57,402 bases of DNA from JAUICS01 sp964384335. Its GTDB lineage: Bacteria > Pseudomonadota > Alphaproteobacteria > Micavibrionales > Micavibrionaceae. Of the stretch, positions 1 through 7,908 are shown one piece after another. The stretch is from NCBI GenBank assembly GCA_964384335.1, contig CAYLKN010000012.1:1-57402 (forward strand). Reading direction: 5' to 3'. Numbering within the stretch: the stretch's first letter is position 1; each line of letters opens with the position of its first letter. The position numbers were made by a program, and so were the translations under genes. Under the pieces are notes generated by a model. That model searched no databases. It saw only the letters and a list, made by a program, of their open reading frames with translations, and had not been told where the DNA came from.

Positions 1-1
1 T

Positions 2-442
2 ATAACCCGGGCGGTAATCGTTTCGGAATTCACCCATATATTCTGCTGTGTTCTCCCGGTTGTGTTCAGCCTGCTTGGTCTTCTGGCCGGTGTCGGGTTG
101 ATGGCGGGATTGCCGGCCGGCATGATTGCCCTTCACGACATTATACACAAATGGGAAGTCCCGATGATTGCCGCATCAGGAATTATTATCGCAATCGGGT
201 GGGGTTTGTATACTGTCAGTCTGCGGCTTGACTGCCGAAACACCGGCTGCGCCCATGGTGGATGCGAAGACACCAAAAAACGGTCGAACAAAGCCCTTAT
301 CATTGCAACGTTTCTGTTCGTCGCTAACGTTACTGTTTACAGTCTGTTTCATTCGGAACATACGCGTATTATCAATACAGAGCTTAAAGCCGGACATCAC
401 CATGCGCACGACCACTATGAAGCCGCGGATCATCATCATTAG
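2..442 (+). CDS. Small Cys/His-rich membrane protein, 5' truncated (MerC-like, tentative)
   Basis: The reading frame is open to the left edge of the window, so the true start lies outside; a GTG at 62 is the first internal candidate. Visible are three hydrophobic segments (THIFCCVLPVVFSLLGLLAG onward, the IIIAIGWGLYTV segment, and the LIIATFLFVANVTVYSL segment), a paired-Cys entry (IFCCVLP), a cytoplasmic-type loop with C..TGCAHGGC, and a histidine-rich tail (HHHAHDHYEAADHHH). The layout recalls MerC-like small metal-handling membrane proteins. It converges on a zur-type regulator 83 bp away, and the His/Cys content suggests metal binding or transport. That function is inference; no family is firmly recognised. 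Confidence 0.6.
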   Translation: MTRAVIVSEFTHIFCCVLPVVFSLLGLLAGVGLMAGLPAGMIALHDIIHKWEVPMIAASGIIIAIGWGLYTVSLRLDCRNTGCAHGGCEDTKKRSNKALIIATFLFVANVTVYSLFHSEHTRIINTELKAGHHHAHDHYEAADHHH

Positions 443-525
443 GGCAGACAAAAACCCGTGACACGATCCGCATCCATAATCCCGGATAATGATTTCCCTC
501 TTTCCCTCTTTCCTTCTACCTGCAT

Positions 526-966
526 CTACTGACACGCCGCACATTTCCCGTGCAGCTCAACCGCCCAGGATGTTACGGCATATCCCGTCCCGACTGCTTT
601 TTCCTTTAATTCCGAAGGAATTTCACATAAATGGATTTCCACTACACTATGACAGTTGTCACAGACGATAAACTGGGAGCCGCTGTGTCTGTGGTCACTT
701 CTGCACCAGATGTAGGCGTTCAGGCTCTCGATCCTGTGCACAAATCCGTTTTTCCGCCAGAATTCAATGGCGCGGTAAACTGTGGGTGGTTTTGGATTGT
801 CTATCACGGTTCCCAGTTTTTCGAGAATTTCATAAGCACCCATAGGCTTCTGGCTGGAGATGATAATTCTGAAAACTTCCAGACGCGGGTCCGTTAAACT
901 GAGTCCGTGCTCCCGGCAGTATTCGACCGCCTCTTTTTCAGCAGTATTCCGTGACCGATGCTTCAT
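526..966 (-). CDS. zur: Fur-family zinc uptake regulator (Zur-like)
   Basis: 146-residue Fur-superfamily repressor. An N-terminal winged helix (LSLTDPRLEVFRIIISSQKPMGAYEILEKL, PPTVYRAIEFW) is followed by a dimerisation/metal domain with HRHSGSQFIVCDNCHSVVEIH and a C-terminal CAAC. The two Cys pairs (CDNC and CAAC) are the structural zinc site typical of Zur/Fur. The start carries an AGGA ribosome site a few bases upstream. It is the last gene of a minus-strand run and lies 12 bp after the DUF4870-like gene. Zur rather than Fur is favoured by the overall sequence (PKPPTVYRAIEFWRKNGFVHRIESLNAY) and by the neighbouring Cys/His-rich membrane protein. Znu transporter genes are not next to it here. 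Confidence 0.82.
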   Translation of the reverse strand: MKHRSRNTAEKEAVEYCREHGLSLTDPRLEVFRIIISSQKPMGAYEILEKLGTVIDNPKPPTVYRAIEFWRKNGFVHRIESLNAYIWCRSDHRHSGSQFIVCDNCHSVVEIHLCEIPSELKEKAVGTGYAVTSWAVELHGKCAACQ

Positions 967-978
967 CTATTCCTGTTC

Positions 979-1479
979 CTACAGAAATGACCGCGGACTG
1001 GCCACCCTGTATCCCTTTATTGCCCGGCTCAATCCTTTCACAAGCCGGTATGCGATATAAATTACCGCCGGACCGAAAGCAATGATATTGGTTGTCAGTA
1101 GAATATTAAAATACTGGCTTTGATAATCCTTCAGCGTCTGGTGCAGATCGTTTGAAAAAATGACTTCACGGCCCAGTCTTTCAAGCTCCCCCGGCTCAAA
1201 CGCATACATAATGTAAAACGCACCCGCGACAATTCCCGCCAGGGCAACAAGACCGAAAATCCAGACAGTCCGGATAAGATAGGTTGCATGATTGTCGATA
1301 AGGTCTTCGGGTTCCGCCTTCCCGCGTAAAATATAGGTATAGATAAAAACGGTAATAAAAAGAAAAAAGCCAAATGTTATAACTATACCAAAAGGCATGA
1401 ACTGCAAAATTATACTGGCAATATATATTGCGTATAAATTGTTTATTTTTTTAAATGCAGGATCTTTCACTTCACTCAT
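979..1479 (-). CDS. DUF4870-like polytopic membrane protein
   Basis: About 166 residues with four predicted membrane segments: two near the N terminus (YAIYIASIILQFMPFGIV and ITFGFFLFITVFIYTYIL), one near the middle (TVWIFGLVALAGIVAGAFY) and one near the C terminus (ILLTTNIIAFGPAVIYIAY). The loop DLIDNHATYLIRTVWIF resembles the shared core of DUF4870/TIM44-adjacent small membrane proteins. I chose the ATG at 1479 (MSEVKD) because AAAGGGG lies five bases upstream. A longer reading to 1530 would start immediately after the mutL stop and has no ribosome site. It sits between mutL and zur in a same-strand run. Function is unknown. Confidence 0.65.
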   Translation of the reverse strand: MSEVKDPAFKKINNLYAIYIASIILQFMPFGIVITFGFFLFITVFIYTYILRGKAEPEDLIDNHATYLIRTVWIFGLVALAGIVAGAFYIMYAFEPGELERLGREVIFSNDLHQTLKDYQSQYFNILLTTNIIAFGPAVIYIAYRLVKGLSRAIKGYRVASPRSFL

Positions 1480-1530
1480 TTTTACCCCTTTGTCTGCTGT
1501 CCGGTTTTTTCCCCGGGGTGTTCCCGTCAC

Positions 1531-3411
1531 TTAAGAACGCCCGAAAAGCTTATCAACCTCCTTTAATTTTAACGCAATATATGTCGGACGGCCATGATTA
1601 CATTGACCGCTTAAAGGCGTTTCTTCCATTTTTCTTAAAAGCACATTCATTTCAGGGACATTCAGCTTCCTCCCCGACCGGACGGATCCGTGACATGCCG
1701 CCGTTGCAAGGCGGTGATTTACCGCCTCCTCAACGAGGTTATGCGTACCGCCGTCAAGAAACACATCCGCCAGATCTTCCAGAAGGCGGGACCAGTCAAT
1801 ATTATCATTCAGTAACAAAGCCGGAACCGCATTAACCGCGATTGCATCCTTTCCGAAAGAGTCGATTTCAAGACCGAATTTATCCAAATTTTCACGGTTC
1901 TCCAGAAGGACGGAAATTTTTTCTTCTTTGAAAGTAATAATTTCAGGAGTCAGAAGGCCTTGTTTTGCAATGCCGTGTGCCTCCCTTTGGCGTTTCATAT
2001 CTTCGTATACAATGCGTTCATGCGCGGCGTGCTGGTCCACAAGAATAATACCGTCCTCAGTTTGTGCAATAATGTAATTGCCGTGTATCTGGGCACATGC
2101 CGCGCCAAGCGGAAAGGATTGAAAACCGGGACCGGCATTTTCCTCCCCGTCTGTTTCCTCATAATCATGACCCTCGCTGCTTTTAACCTGCGGTAACGGT
2201 TCAAAAAATCCATGACTTTTTTCATGATTGCGTTCAGACATGTATGTCGGCGGGTAAGGATTGAATTGTTTATAATCACCTGGTTTGTTCGTCCCCTTAA
2301 AACCACCCGGACCGGCATTTCCCGAACCAAAATAGCCAAGCGCTTTGTCGGCCAGTGCGGGAGCCGGCACCACCCCTGAATTATACAGGGAATGTTTGAG
2401 CGTACTTACAATAAAATTTCTGATATCGGCCGGAGTTTTGAAGCGCACCTCAGTTTTGGCGGGGTGAACATTGACATCCAGATCCTCAAAAGGGAGGCTT
2501 AAAAAAAGAACAACTGACGGAAATCTTCCATAAGGAAGAACATCGGCATAAGCGCCCCTGAGCGCAGACAGCAAAAGCTTGTCCGTAACCGCGCGGCCGT
2601 TCACAAAAAGATACTGGTTTTGCGCAGTCGGCCGGTGATAGACGGGAAGCGATATATATCCTGAAAGTGTTTTGTTATCCCTGGTCTCGTTGACCTGAAT
2701 ACTGTTTTCAACAAATTCTTCTCCTAAAGTTCCGGCAATTCTGGTTTTAAGAGAGATATACGGATCTTCCTGCCTTCCTCTAACCAGATTCCAGATCGTC
2801 TTCCCGTCATGGGTCAAACGAAAAGCAACACCGGGATTAGCCAGTGCAAGCCGTGCAATCATGCTTTTTGCAGACATCGCCTCGGCCTTGCCGGATTTCA
2901 AAAATTTTAGCCGTGCGGGTATTGAATGGAAAAGATCCCGCACCTCAACTTTTGTCCCCTCGATAACTGCGGACGGCCTCAGATCCTGCTTTGCGCCGTT
3001 TTCGCATCTGATTTCCCAGGCTTCATAAGATCCTGCTTTCCTTGTGTGAATGGAAACCCGGGCCACGGATGCGATGGAAGCAAGGGCTTCGCCCCTGAAA
3101 CCCATGGTTTTGATATTCAACAGGTCGTCATTTTGCAGTTTGGATGTGGTATGACGGTCCAGAGACATCCGAAGCTCTTCAGCCATCATTCCATGTCCGT
3201 TATCTTTTACGCAGATGAAACTTTTTCCGCCATCCCTTATCTCAACATCAATTGTATCCGCACCGGCATCCAGGCTGTTTTCAACAAGTTCCTTGACCAC
3301 TGCCGACGGGCGCTCAACCACCTCCCCCGCTGCAATCTGGTTAATCAGATAATCAGGAAGAAGACGGATGGCACTGCCTGTTTCGTCATGTGAGGTTTTC
3401 GTCGTTATCAT
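1531..3411 (-). CDS. mutL: DNA mismatch repair protein MutL
   Basis: 626 residues, normal for the family. The N-terminal GHKL ATPase shows all hallmark motifs: ENSLDAGA (Mg/ATP Asn), DNGHGM, KTMGFRGEALASI and HTTSKL. An S5-like domain with FVNGRAV and DVNVHPAKTEVRF follows. After a low-complexity linker (about residues 370-430) comes the C-terminal dimerisation domain. It carries the endonuclease motif DQHAAHERIVYE near residue 458, ACHGSVRSG, and a C-terminal CNHGRP. These mark the nicking-type MutL found in bacteria lacking MutH. It lies 8 bp after the pentapeptide-repeat gene, on the same strand. Confidence 0.97.
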   Translation of the reverse strand: MITTKTSHDETGSAIRLLPDYLINQIAAGEVVERPSAVVKELVENSLDAGADTIDVEIRDGGKSFICVKDNGHGMMAEELRMSLDRHTTSKLQNDDLLNIKTMGFRGEALASIASVARVSIHTRKAGSYEAWEIRCENGAKQDLRPSAVIEGTKVEVRDLFHSIPARLKFLKSGKAEAMSAKSMIARLALANPGVAFRLTHDGKTIWNLVRGRQEDPYISLKTRIAGTLGEEFVENSIQVNETRDNKTLSGYISLPVYHRPTAQNQYLFVNGRAVTDKLLLSALRGAYADVLPYGRFPSVVLFLSLPFEDLDVNVHPAKTEVRFKTPADIRNFIVSTLKHSLYNSGVVPAPALADKALGYFGSGNAGPGGFKGTNKPGDYKQFNPYPPTYMSERNHEKSHGFFEPLPQVKSSEGHDYEETDGEENAGPGFQSFPLGAACAQIHGNYIIAQTEDGIILVDQHAAHERIVYEDMKRQREAHGIAKQGLLTPEIITFKEEKISVLLENRENLDKFGLEIDSFGKDAIAVNAVPALLLNDNIDWSRLLEDLADVFLDGGTHNLVEEAVNHRLATAACHGSVRSGRKLNVPEMNVLLRKMEETPLSGQCNHGRPTYIALKLKEVDKLFGRS

Positions 3412-3419
3412 TTTTTCCC

Positions 3420-4685
3420 TTAATCCGTAAAAGCATCCTCAATATTTGCGCCGTCGAGGATGGCGTCTTTTAAATCTGCGCCGCGAAGATCACATTCCTT
3501 TAAATCAGCGTAAGACAAATCCGCACCGACCAGGATCACATTCTGCATGTTGCACCTTTTTAAAACAGCGCACTGCAATTTGGCGTATGAAAAATTAGCC
3601 TTAACGTCAACCATACCCTTTTGTGTTTTCACCTGAACCGCCGAGAAATTGCTGCCCGTCAAATCCGCACGGGAAAGAAGCGCTTTTTTTAAAGAGCTGC
3701 TTCTCAGGTCGGTATTTCTGATGATTGTATCTCTCAGATCCGCTTTATCGAGCTGGGCAAACTGCATCTGGCAATCGGACAGATTAAGATGCACGAAATT
3801 TGCCGCATTGGCTTTGATGGCTGTCAGGATGTATTTACTGAGTTGACGCTGATTCCTAAGATCATAGTGACTCAGGTCAAGCTGATTTCCCGATTTTCCC
3901 TGAGATTTTATCCATTCCTCATGGGCCAGCATGAGATCGTCCAGCGGCTCCTCAAGCATGTTCAGTGCTTTGTTCAAGGAATCCTCTGTTATTACATCCG
4001 TAAAGTCGGCACCCTGTTTCTCGATGTTATTAAGGATGGTTCCGATCATGATTGAGCCCTTCATATTGGCCTTTCGAAGATCGGAGCCGGATAGATCGAC
4101 ATCGCTTAAATTGGCATTAACGAATTTGGCTTCACGCAAATCCGAAGCCTGGAAAAGAGTGCCGTGCATGTTTGTATCTGTAAAATCAGCGCCCATGGCT
4201 CTTGTGCCGGAAAGATTGGCCTGGGAAAGCTTTGCGCCCATGAATATCGTTTTTGTACGTTTTTTCTTTTTGGAGATTGCTTTCTCATAATCATCCCAGT
4301 CTCCGCCTTTTCCCTGCATAATAACACCCTCCCGCAAATCTGCCTTTTGAAGGTCGGCTGAAAACAAATTTGCATTTGACAAAACGGCACCACGGAAATC
4401 AGATCTTTTGAAGCGGCCGTTTTCCAGATTGGCTTTTGACAAGTCAGCGGCAAAGAAAGAGGAATTTTCAAAATTTCCTTCGGACAGATCCGCGCCTTTC
4501 AGCAAAGCACCGGTAAAATCGGCATTGCTCATATTTTTCCCTTTTAAATTCAGGCCAGACAAGTCCATAAATTTCATTATGCACCGGGAGCCGCCCGTGT
4601 CTCCTTCCAGAAATTTCTGGTGCAGCTTGATAACATCATCAAGCTGTCTCTGGCTCACAACAACATAATCGACTTCATCATTCAT
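3420..4685 (-). CDS. Pentapeptide-repeat protein
   Basis: 421 residues dominated by A(D/N)LXX pentapeptide repeats. One block spans roughly residues 45-230 (for example NADFTGALLKGADLSEGNF and ANLENGRFKRSDFRGAVL). A second block fills the C-terminal third to the end (DLKECDLRGADLKDAILDGA). Between them is a helical, non-repeat segment (about residues 230-290). Repeats of this type fold into a right-handed quadrilateral beta helix. The first 35 residues (YVVVSQRQLDDVIKLHQKFLEG) look like a small helical head. There is no signal peptide, so it is probably cytoplasmic. It is immediately upstream of mutL with an 8-bp gap, so co-transcription is likely. Its role is not known, and a gyrase-protection (Qnr-type) role cannot be deduced. 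Confidence 0.9.
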   Translation of the reverse strand: MNDEVDYVVVSQRQLDDVIKLHQKFLEGDTGGSRCIMKFMDLSGLNLKGKNMSNADFTGALLKGADLSEGNFENSSFFAADLSKANLENGRFKRSDFRGAVLSNANLFSADLQKADLREGVIMQGKGGDWDDYEKAISKKKKRTKTIFMGAKLSQANLSGTRAMGADFTDTNMHGTLFQASDLREAKFVNANLSDVDLSGSDLRKANMKGSIMIGTILNNIEKQGADFTDVITEDSLNKALNMLEEPLDDLMLAHEEWIKSQGKSGNQLDLSHYDLRNQRQLSKYILTAIKANAANFVHLNLSDCQMQFAQLDKADLRDTIIRNTDLRSSSLKKALLSRADLTGSNFSAVQVKTQKGMVDVKANFSYAKLQCAVLKRCNMQNVILVGADLSYADLKECDLRGADLKDAILDGANIEDAFTD

Positions 4686-4833
4686 AGTTTTTGGACAGGG
4701 TACTTTTCTTTAAAAATAAAATACTTACACATTTATTTTACTGTTGTTTTGAAAATATTGAAATCCCCGGCTTATGCCGTTCCAAGACCGGCATTGTTCA
4801 TCACTGGTTTTTATGTGGCTGAAGGGACGCGAA

Positions 4834-6435
4834 TCAGGCAAGCCCGTATTTTTTAACAAGGTTAAGAATTTGTTGGTCAGCAGATTGATTCTGTTCATCC
4901 GGAAGCGTTGATAATATTTTTTTTGTGAGGGTTTTGCCGAGTTCAACTCCCCATTGATCAAAACTGTTGATATTCCATAGAACGCCCTGCACAAAAATTT
5001 TGTGTTCGTAAGCGGCGATAAGCATTCCAAGATTATATGGCGAAAGTGAATCCAGCATAAAAATACTGGATGGCCGGTTACCGGGAAAGGTTTTTTGCAG
5101 CGTGTTTTCCGATTCCTCAAGCGGCCGTCCTCTGGCGAGCGCCTCCGCCTGGGCAATCATATTGGCAAGCAGAACAAGATGATGCCCGGTGTGGTCGTGG
5201 TCCGGCCTTGTGGCGGCAATGAAGTCACAGGGTATCATGTCACTTCCCTGATGCAAAAGCTGGTAAAACGCATGCTGGCCGTTCGTTCCAGGTTCCCCGA
5301 AAACGACGGGGCCTGTATGAATATCAAGACTTTCTTCATCACGGGAAACCGTTTTGCCGTTTGATTCCATGTCCAGCTGCTGGAGATAGGCCGGAAATCT
5401 GTCAAGCCTCTGATCATAGGGCAAAACCGCGTGCGAGGATGCCCCCATGACATTCCGGTACCAGATACCAAGCAGCCCCATCAGTACGGGAATGTTTTGA
5501 TCAAAGGGCTTGTGACGGAAATGCGTGTCCATGACATGTGCGCCCCTGCATAACATCTCAAACCCCTCGTCACCGATAGCTATACATACCGGGAGACCTA
5601 TCGAGGACCATAGTGAAAAACGGCCGCCAACCCAGTCCCAGAATGGAAACATACGGTCACCGGAAATACCAAAATCCATAACAGCCTGAAGATTTGTCGA
5701 AACCGCGCAAAAATGGTTCCCGACTGCCTCCTCCCCCAGGTGGGAGACAATCCAGTTTCTGGCGGTTTCCGCGTTCATAAGCGTTTCCTGTGTGGTAAAT
5801 GTTTTAGAGGCAACAATGAATAATGTTTCCTCTGGCCTGCATTCCTTAAGGATGATATCTGCCGCATGCCCGTCCACATTTGCAAGAAAATGAATCTTTG
5901 GCGCGTTTTTAGCCCCCTCCCACAAAGAAAGACTTTTACAGACCATTTCAGGGCCAAGACAGGATCCGCCGATGCCGATATTTACAACCTGTTTAAAAGG
6001 TTTTCCGGTATGGCCTGTAATATGGCCGCTCCTTATTTTTTCGGCAAAATCGGAAAAATTTTTCCGGACTTTATGTATTTCGGGTACAACGTTTTTGCCG
6101 TCAACAAAAACGTCCTCATTACCCGGTAAACGTAACGCAGTATGCAGCACGGCGCGATTTTCCGATGTGTTAATGACATCACCTGAAAACATTTTTTCCA
6201 TCCAGATATCAAGATCTGCAGATTTTGCCAGAAGGCAAAGCAGGTTTATCGTTTCCCTGGTAATCCAGTGCCGGGAGAAATCATAGCGAAGCCCTTCAAG
6301 ACTGATCCGGAAATTTTCACGGCTTCCATTTTTGCCGTCCAGAAAGTCCCTGAGATGTGTTTTTTTTATCTCGTGACTATGAGAGTGAAGCTTTTCCCAT
6401 ATCTCGGCCTTGTCAGTACGCATCGGCTCTGACAC
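4834..6435 (-). CDS. pgi: Glucose-6-phosphate isomerase
   Basis: 533 residues; interconverts glucose 6-phosphate and fructose 6-phosphate in the cytoplasm. Both family signatures are visible: DWVGGRFSLWSSIGLP in the middle and NSFDQWGVELGK near the C terminus. VNIGIGGSCLGPEMV and the SKTFTTQETL phosphate-binding segment are also present. The frame opens at a GTG (6435), with an ATG four codons further in at 6423; neither has a strong ribosome site, so the start is uncertain by a few residues. It follows the inactive M16 gene by 6 bp on the same strand. Confidence 0.97.
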   Translation of the reverse strand: MSEPMRTDKAEIWEKLHSHSHEIKKTHLRDFLDGKNGSRENFRISLEGLRYDFSRHWITRETINLLCLLAKSADLDIWMEKMFSGDVINTSENRAVLHTALRLPGNEDVFVDGKNVVPEIHKVRKNFSDFAEKIRSGHITGHTGKPFKQVVNIGIGGSCLGPEMVCKSLSLWEGAKNAPKIHFLANVDGHAADIILKECRPEETLFIVASKTFTTQETLMNAETARNWIVSHLGEEAVGNHFCAVSTNLQAVMDFGISGDRMFPFWDWVGGRFSLWSSIGLPVCIAIGDEGFEMLCRGAHVMDTHFRHKPFDQNIPVLMGLLGIWYRNVMGASSHAVLPYDQRLDRFPAYLQQLDMESNGKTVSRDEESLDIHTGPVVFGEPGTNGQHAFYQLLHQGSDMIPCDFIAATRPDHDHTGHHLVLLANMIAQAEALARGRPLEESENTLQKTFPGNRPSSIFMLDSLSPYNLGMLIAAYEHKIFVQGVLWNINSFDQWGVELGKTLTKKILSTLPDEQNQSADQQILNLVKKYGLA

Positions 6436-6441
6436 GGATCT

Positions 6442-7908
6442 TTAATAAACGTTTGGAAGTTCTTCAACGATTCTGTCAGGTTCCAGTCCCTCGGGACGAC
6501 CGACAGTCAGAAGCAGAAATTCGTCAGGATCCAGTAATTTTTCAGCAACCCGCTGAACATCCTCGACACCCACAGATTTCAGACGGTCCTGTCTACGATC
6601 CAGATAATCGATTGGAAGACCGTCCAATTGCAGGCCTAGAATTGCACGCGCGATCTGTTCGTTGGATGTAAGTTTAAGAGGGAGAGAACCCGTAAGGTAC
6701 ATAACGGCTTCTGTTATTTCTTCCTCGGTAACGCCGTCACTTTTTATAATATCAAGTTCCGTTCTGATTTTTTCCAGAATATCGGAGGCATTATTGTTTG
6801 AAGTGGATGTGCCGATGACCAGAGCCTGTGCGAAATCAAAGTTATTGAGATAAGCATATATGCCATAGGTAAGGCCGGCCTCCTCCCTTACCGATTCCAT
6901 CAGTCTGCTGCCGAAACCGCCGCCGAGTATTTCGGCCAGAATTATTGAGGCATAATAATTTTCGTCATCTTCCCTGGCAATGCCTTTTTGCCATATCTGA
7001 AAGAGAGTCTGCGGGATATCTCTGTCGTGATGAACGTGCATTTTCGGAAATGCACTCACTTCACTGATTACAGGTCCGTCTTTCCCGCTGGCAGGAAGTG
7101 AACCAAAAACAGAGTTAATCGTTTTGCGCAGTTCCTGGGGCGTAATTGAACCCGAGGCGGAGACATAGAGCCTGTCAAGTGTGAGATAGTCTTTTACAAA
7201 CTCTCTTGAATCCCCGGGAGTCAGGTCTTGCAGAGTTGTCATTGTGCCACCGCTGTTCTGACCATAGGGGTGTTCGGGAAACGCAGTATCGTAAGCCAGC
7301 CTTGCAAGGTCCCAGCTTGGCTTTGCAAGAGAGTTTCTGATACGGCTCAGATTTGCCTGCCGCATACGGTCATAAGGCTCCTCGTCAAAGCGTGGCTCTG
7401 TCAATGCCAGTCTAAGAAGTTCAAACGCCCTGTCCTTGTTCGTAACCAGAGTTTTCAGCTCCCCTGAAAAACTATCGCGTGTTGCGCTGAATGAAAGTTT
7501 AATGGCCCTGTCCTGCAAGGCGTTCTGGAACGCGATACTGTCAAGATCACCCGCACCTTCATCGATGGTGTTTGAGGTTAACTGGACAAGCCCCTGTTTA
7601 TCAGGCGCTTCAATAGAAGACCCTGCGCCCTTGAAAGCAAATTTCAATACTATAACCGGAACAGAGTGGTCTTCCGTCAACCAGGCTTTTACGCCGTTCT
7701 TTGCGGTAACCTCCTGTATTGAAAGAATTCCATCCGCAGATCGCGATTCGGCAACATCAAAACCAAGATTCGGTCTGTTCCCTCCCTGAAGGGAAAATAT
7801 AACAATGCCCGCGATAACAACGATAATAAAACCGATCACGAATAGCAGGTTCCGGCTAAAATCGCGGTCGTACTGCACGTTTTGCAGGGCTTCCTTATTC
7901 TTGCTCAT
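6442..7908 (-). CDS. M16-family peptidase homolog without zinc site (processing-peptidase-type partner)
   Basis: About 488 residues. It has an N-terminal membrane anchor (NLLFVIGFIIVVIAGIVIF) followed by two M16 halves. The place of the HxxEH zinc motif is taken by a segment without histidines (LVQLTSNTIDEG), so it should lack peptidase activity. The substrate-gripping C-terminal segment is kept (EILGGGFGSRLMESVREEAGLTYGIYAY). In the M16B family such inactive subunits pair with an active one, and the active gene is directly upstream and overlaps it. I chose ATG at 7908 (MSKNKEAL); a start at 7959 would lengthen the overlap and add a basic leader. Probably membrane-anchored, facing the periplasm. 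Confidence 0.88.
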   Translation of the reverse strand: MSKNKEALQNVQYDRDFSRNLLFVIGFIIVVIAGIVIFSLQGGNRPNLGFDVAESRSADGILSIQEVTAKNGVKAWLTEDHSVPVIVLKFAFKGAGSSIEAPDKQGLVQLTSNTIDEGAGDLDSIAFQNALQDRAIKLSFSATRDSFSGELKTLVTNKDRAFELLRLALTEPRFDEEPYDRMRQANLSRIRNSLAKPSWDLARLAYDTAFPEHPYGQNSGGTMTTLQDLTPGDSREFVKDYLTLDRLYVSASGSITPQELRKTINSVFGSLPASGKDGPVISEVSAFPKMHVHHDRDIPQTLFQIWQKGIAREDDENYYASIILAEILGGGFGSRLMESVREEAGLTYGIYAYLNNFDFAQALVIGTSTSNNNASDILEKIRTELDIIKSDGVTEEEITEAVMYLTGSLPLKLTSNEQIARAILGLQLDGLPIDYLDRRQDRLKSVGVEDVQRVAEKLLDPDEFLLLTVGRPEGLEPDRIVEELPNVY

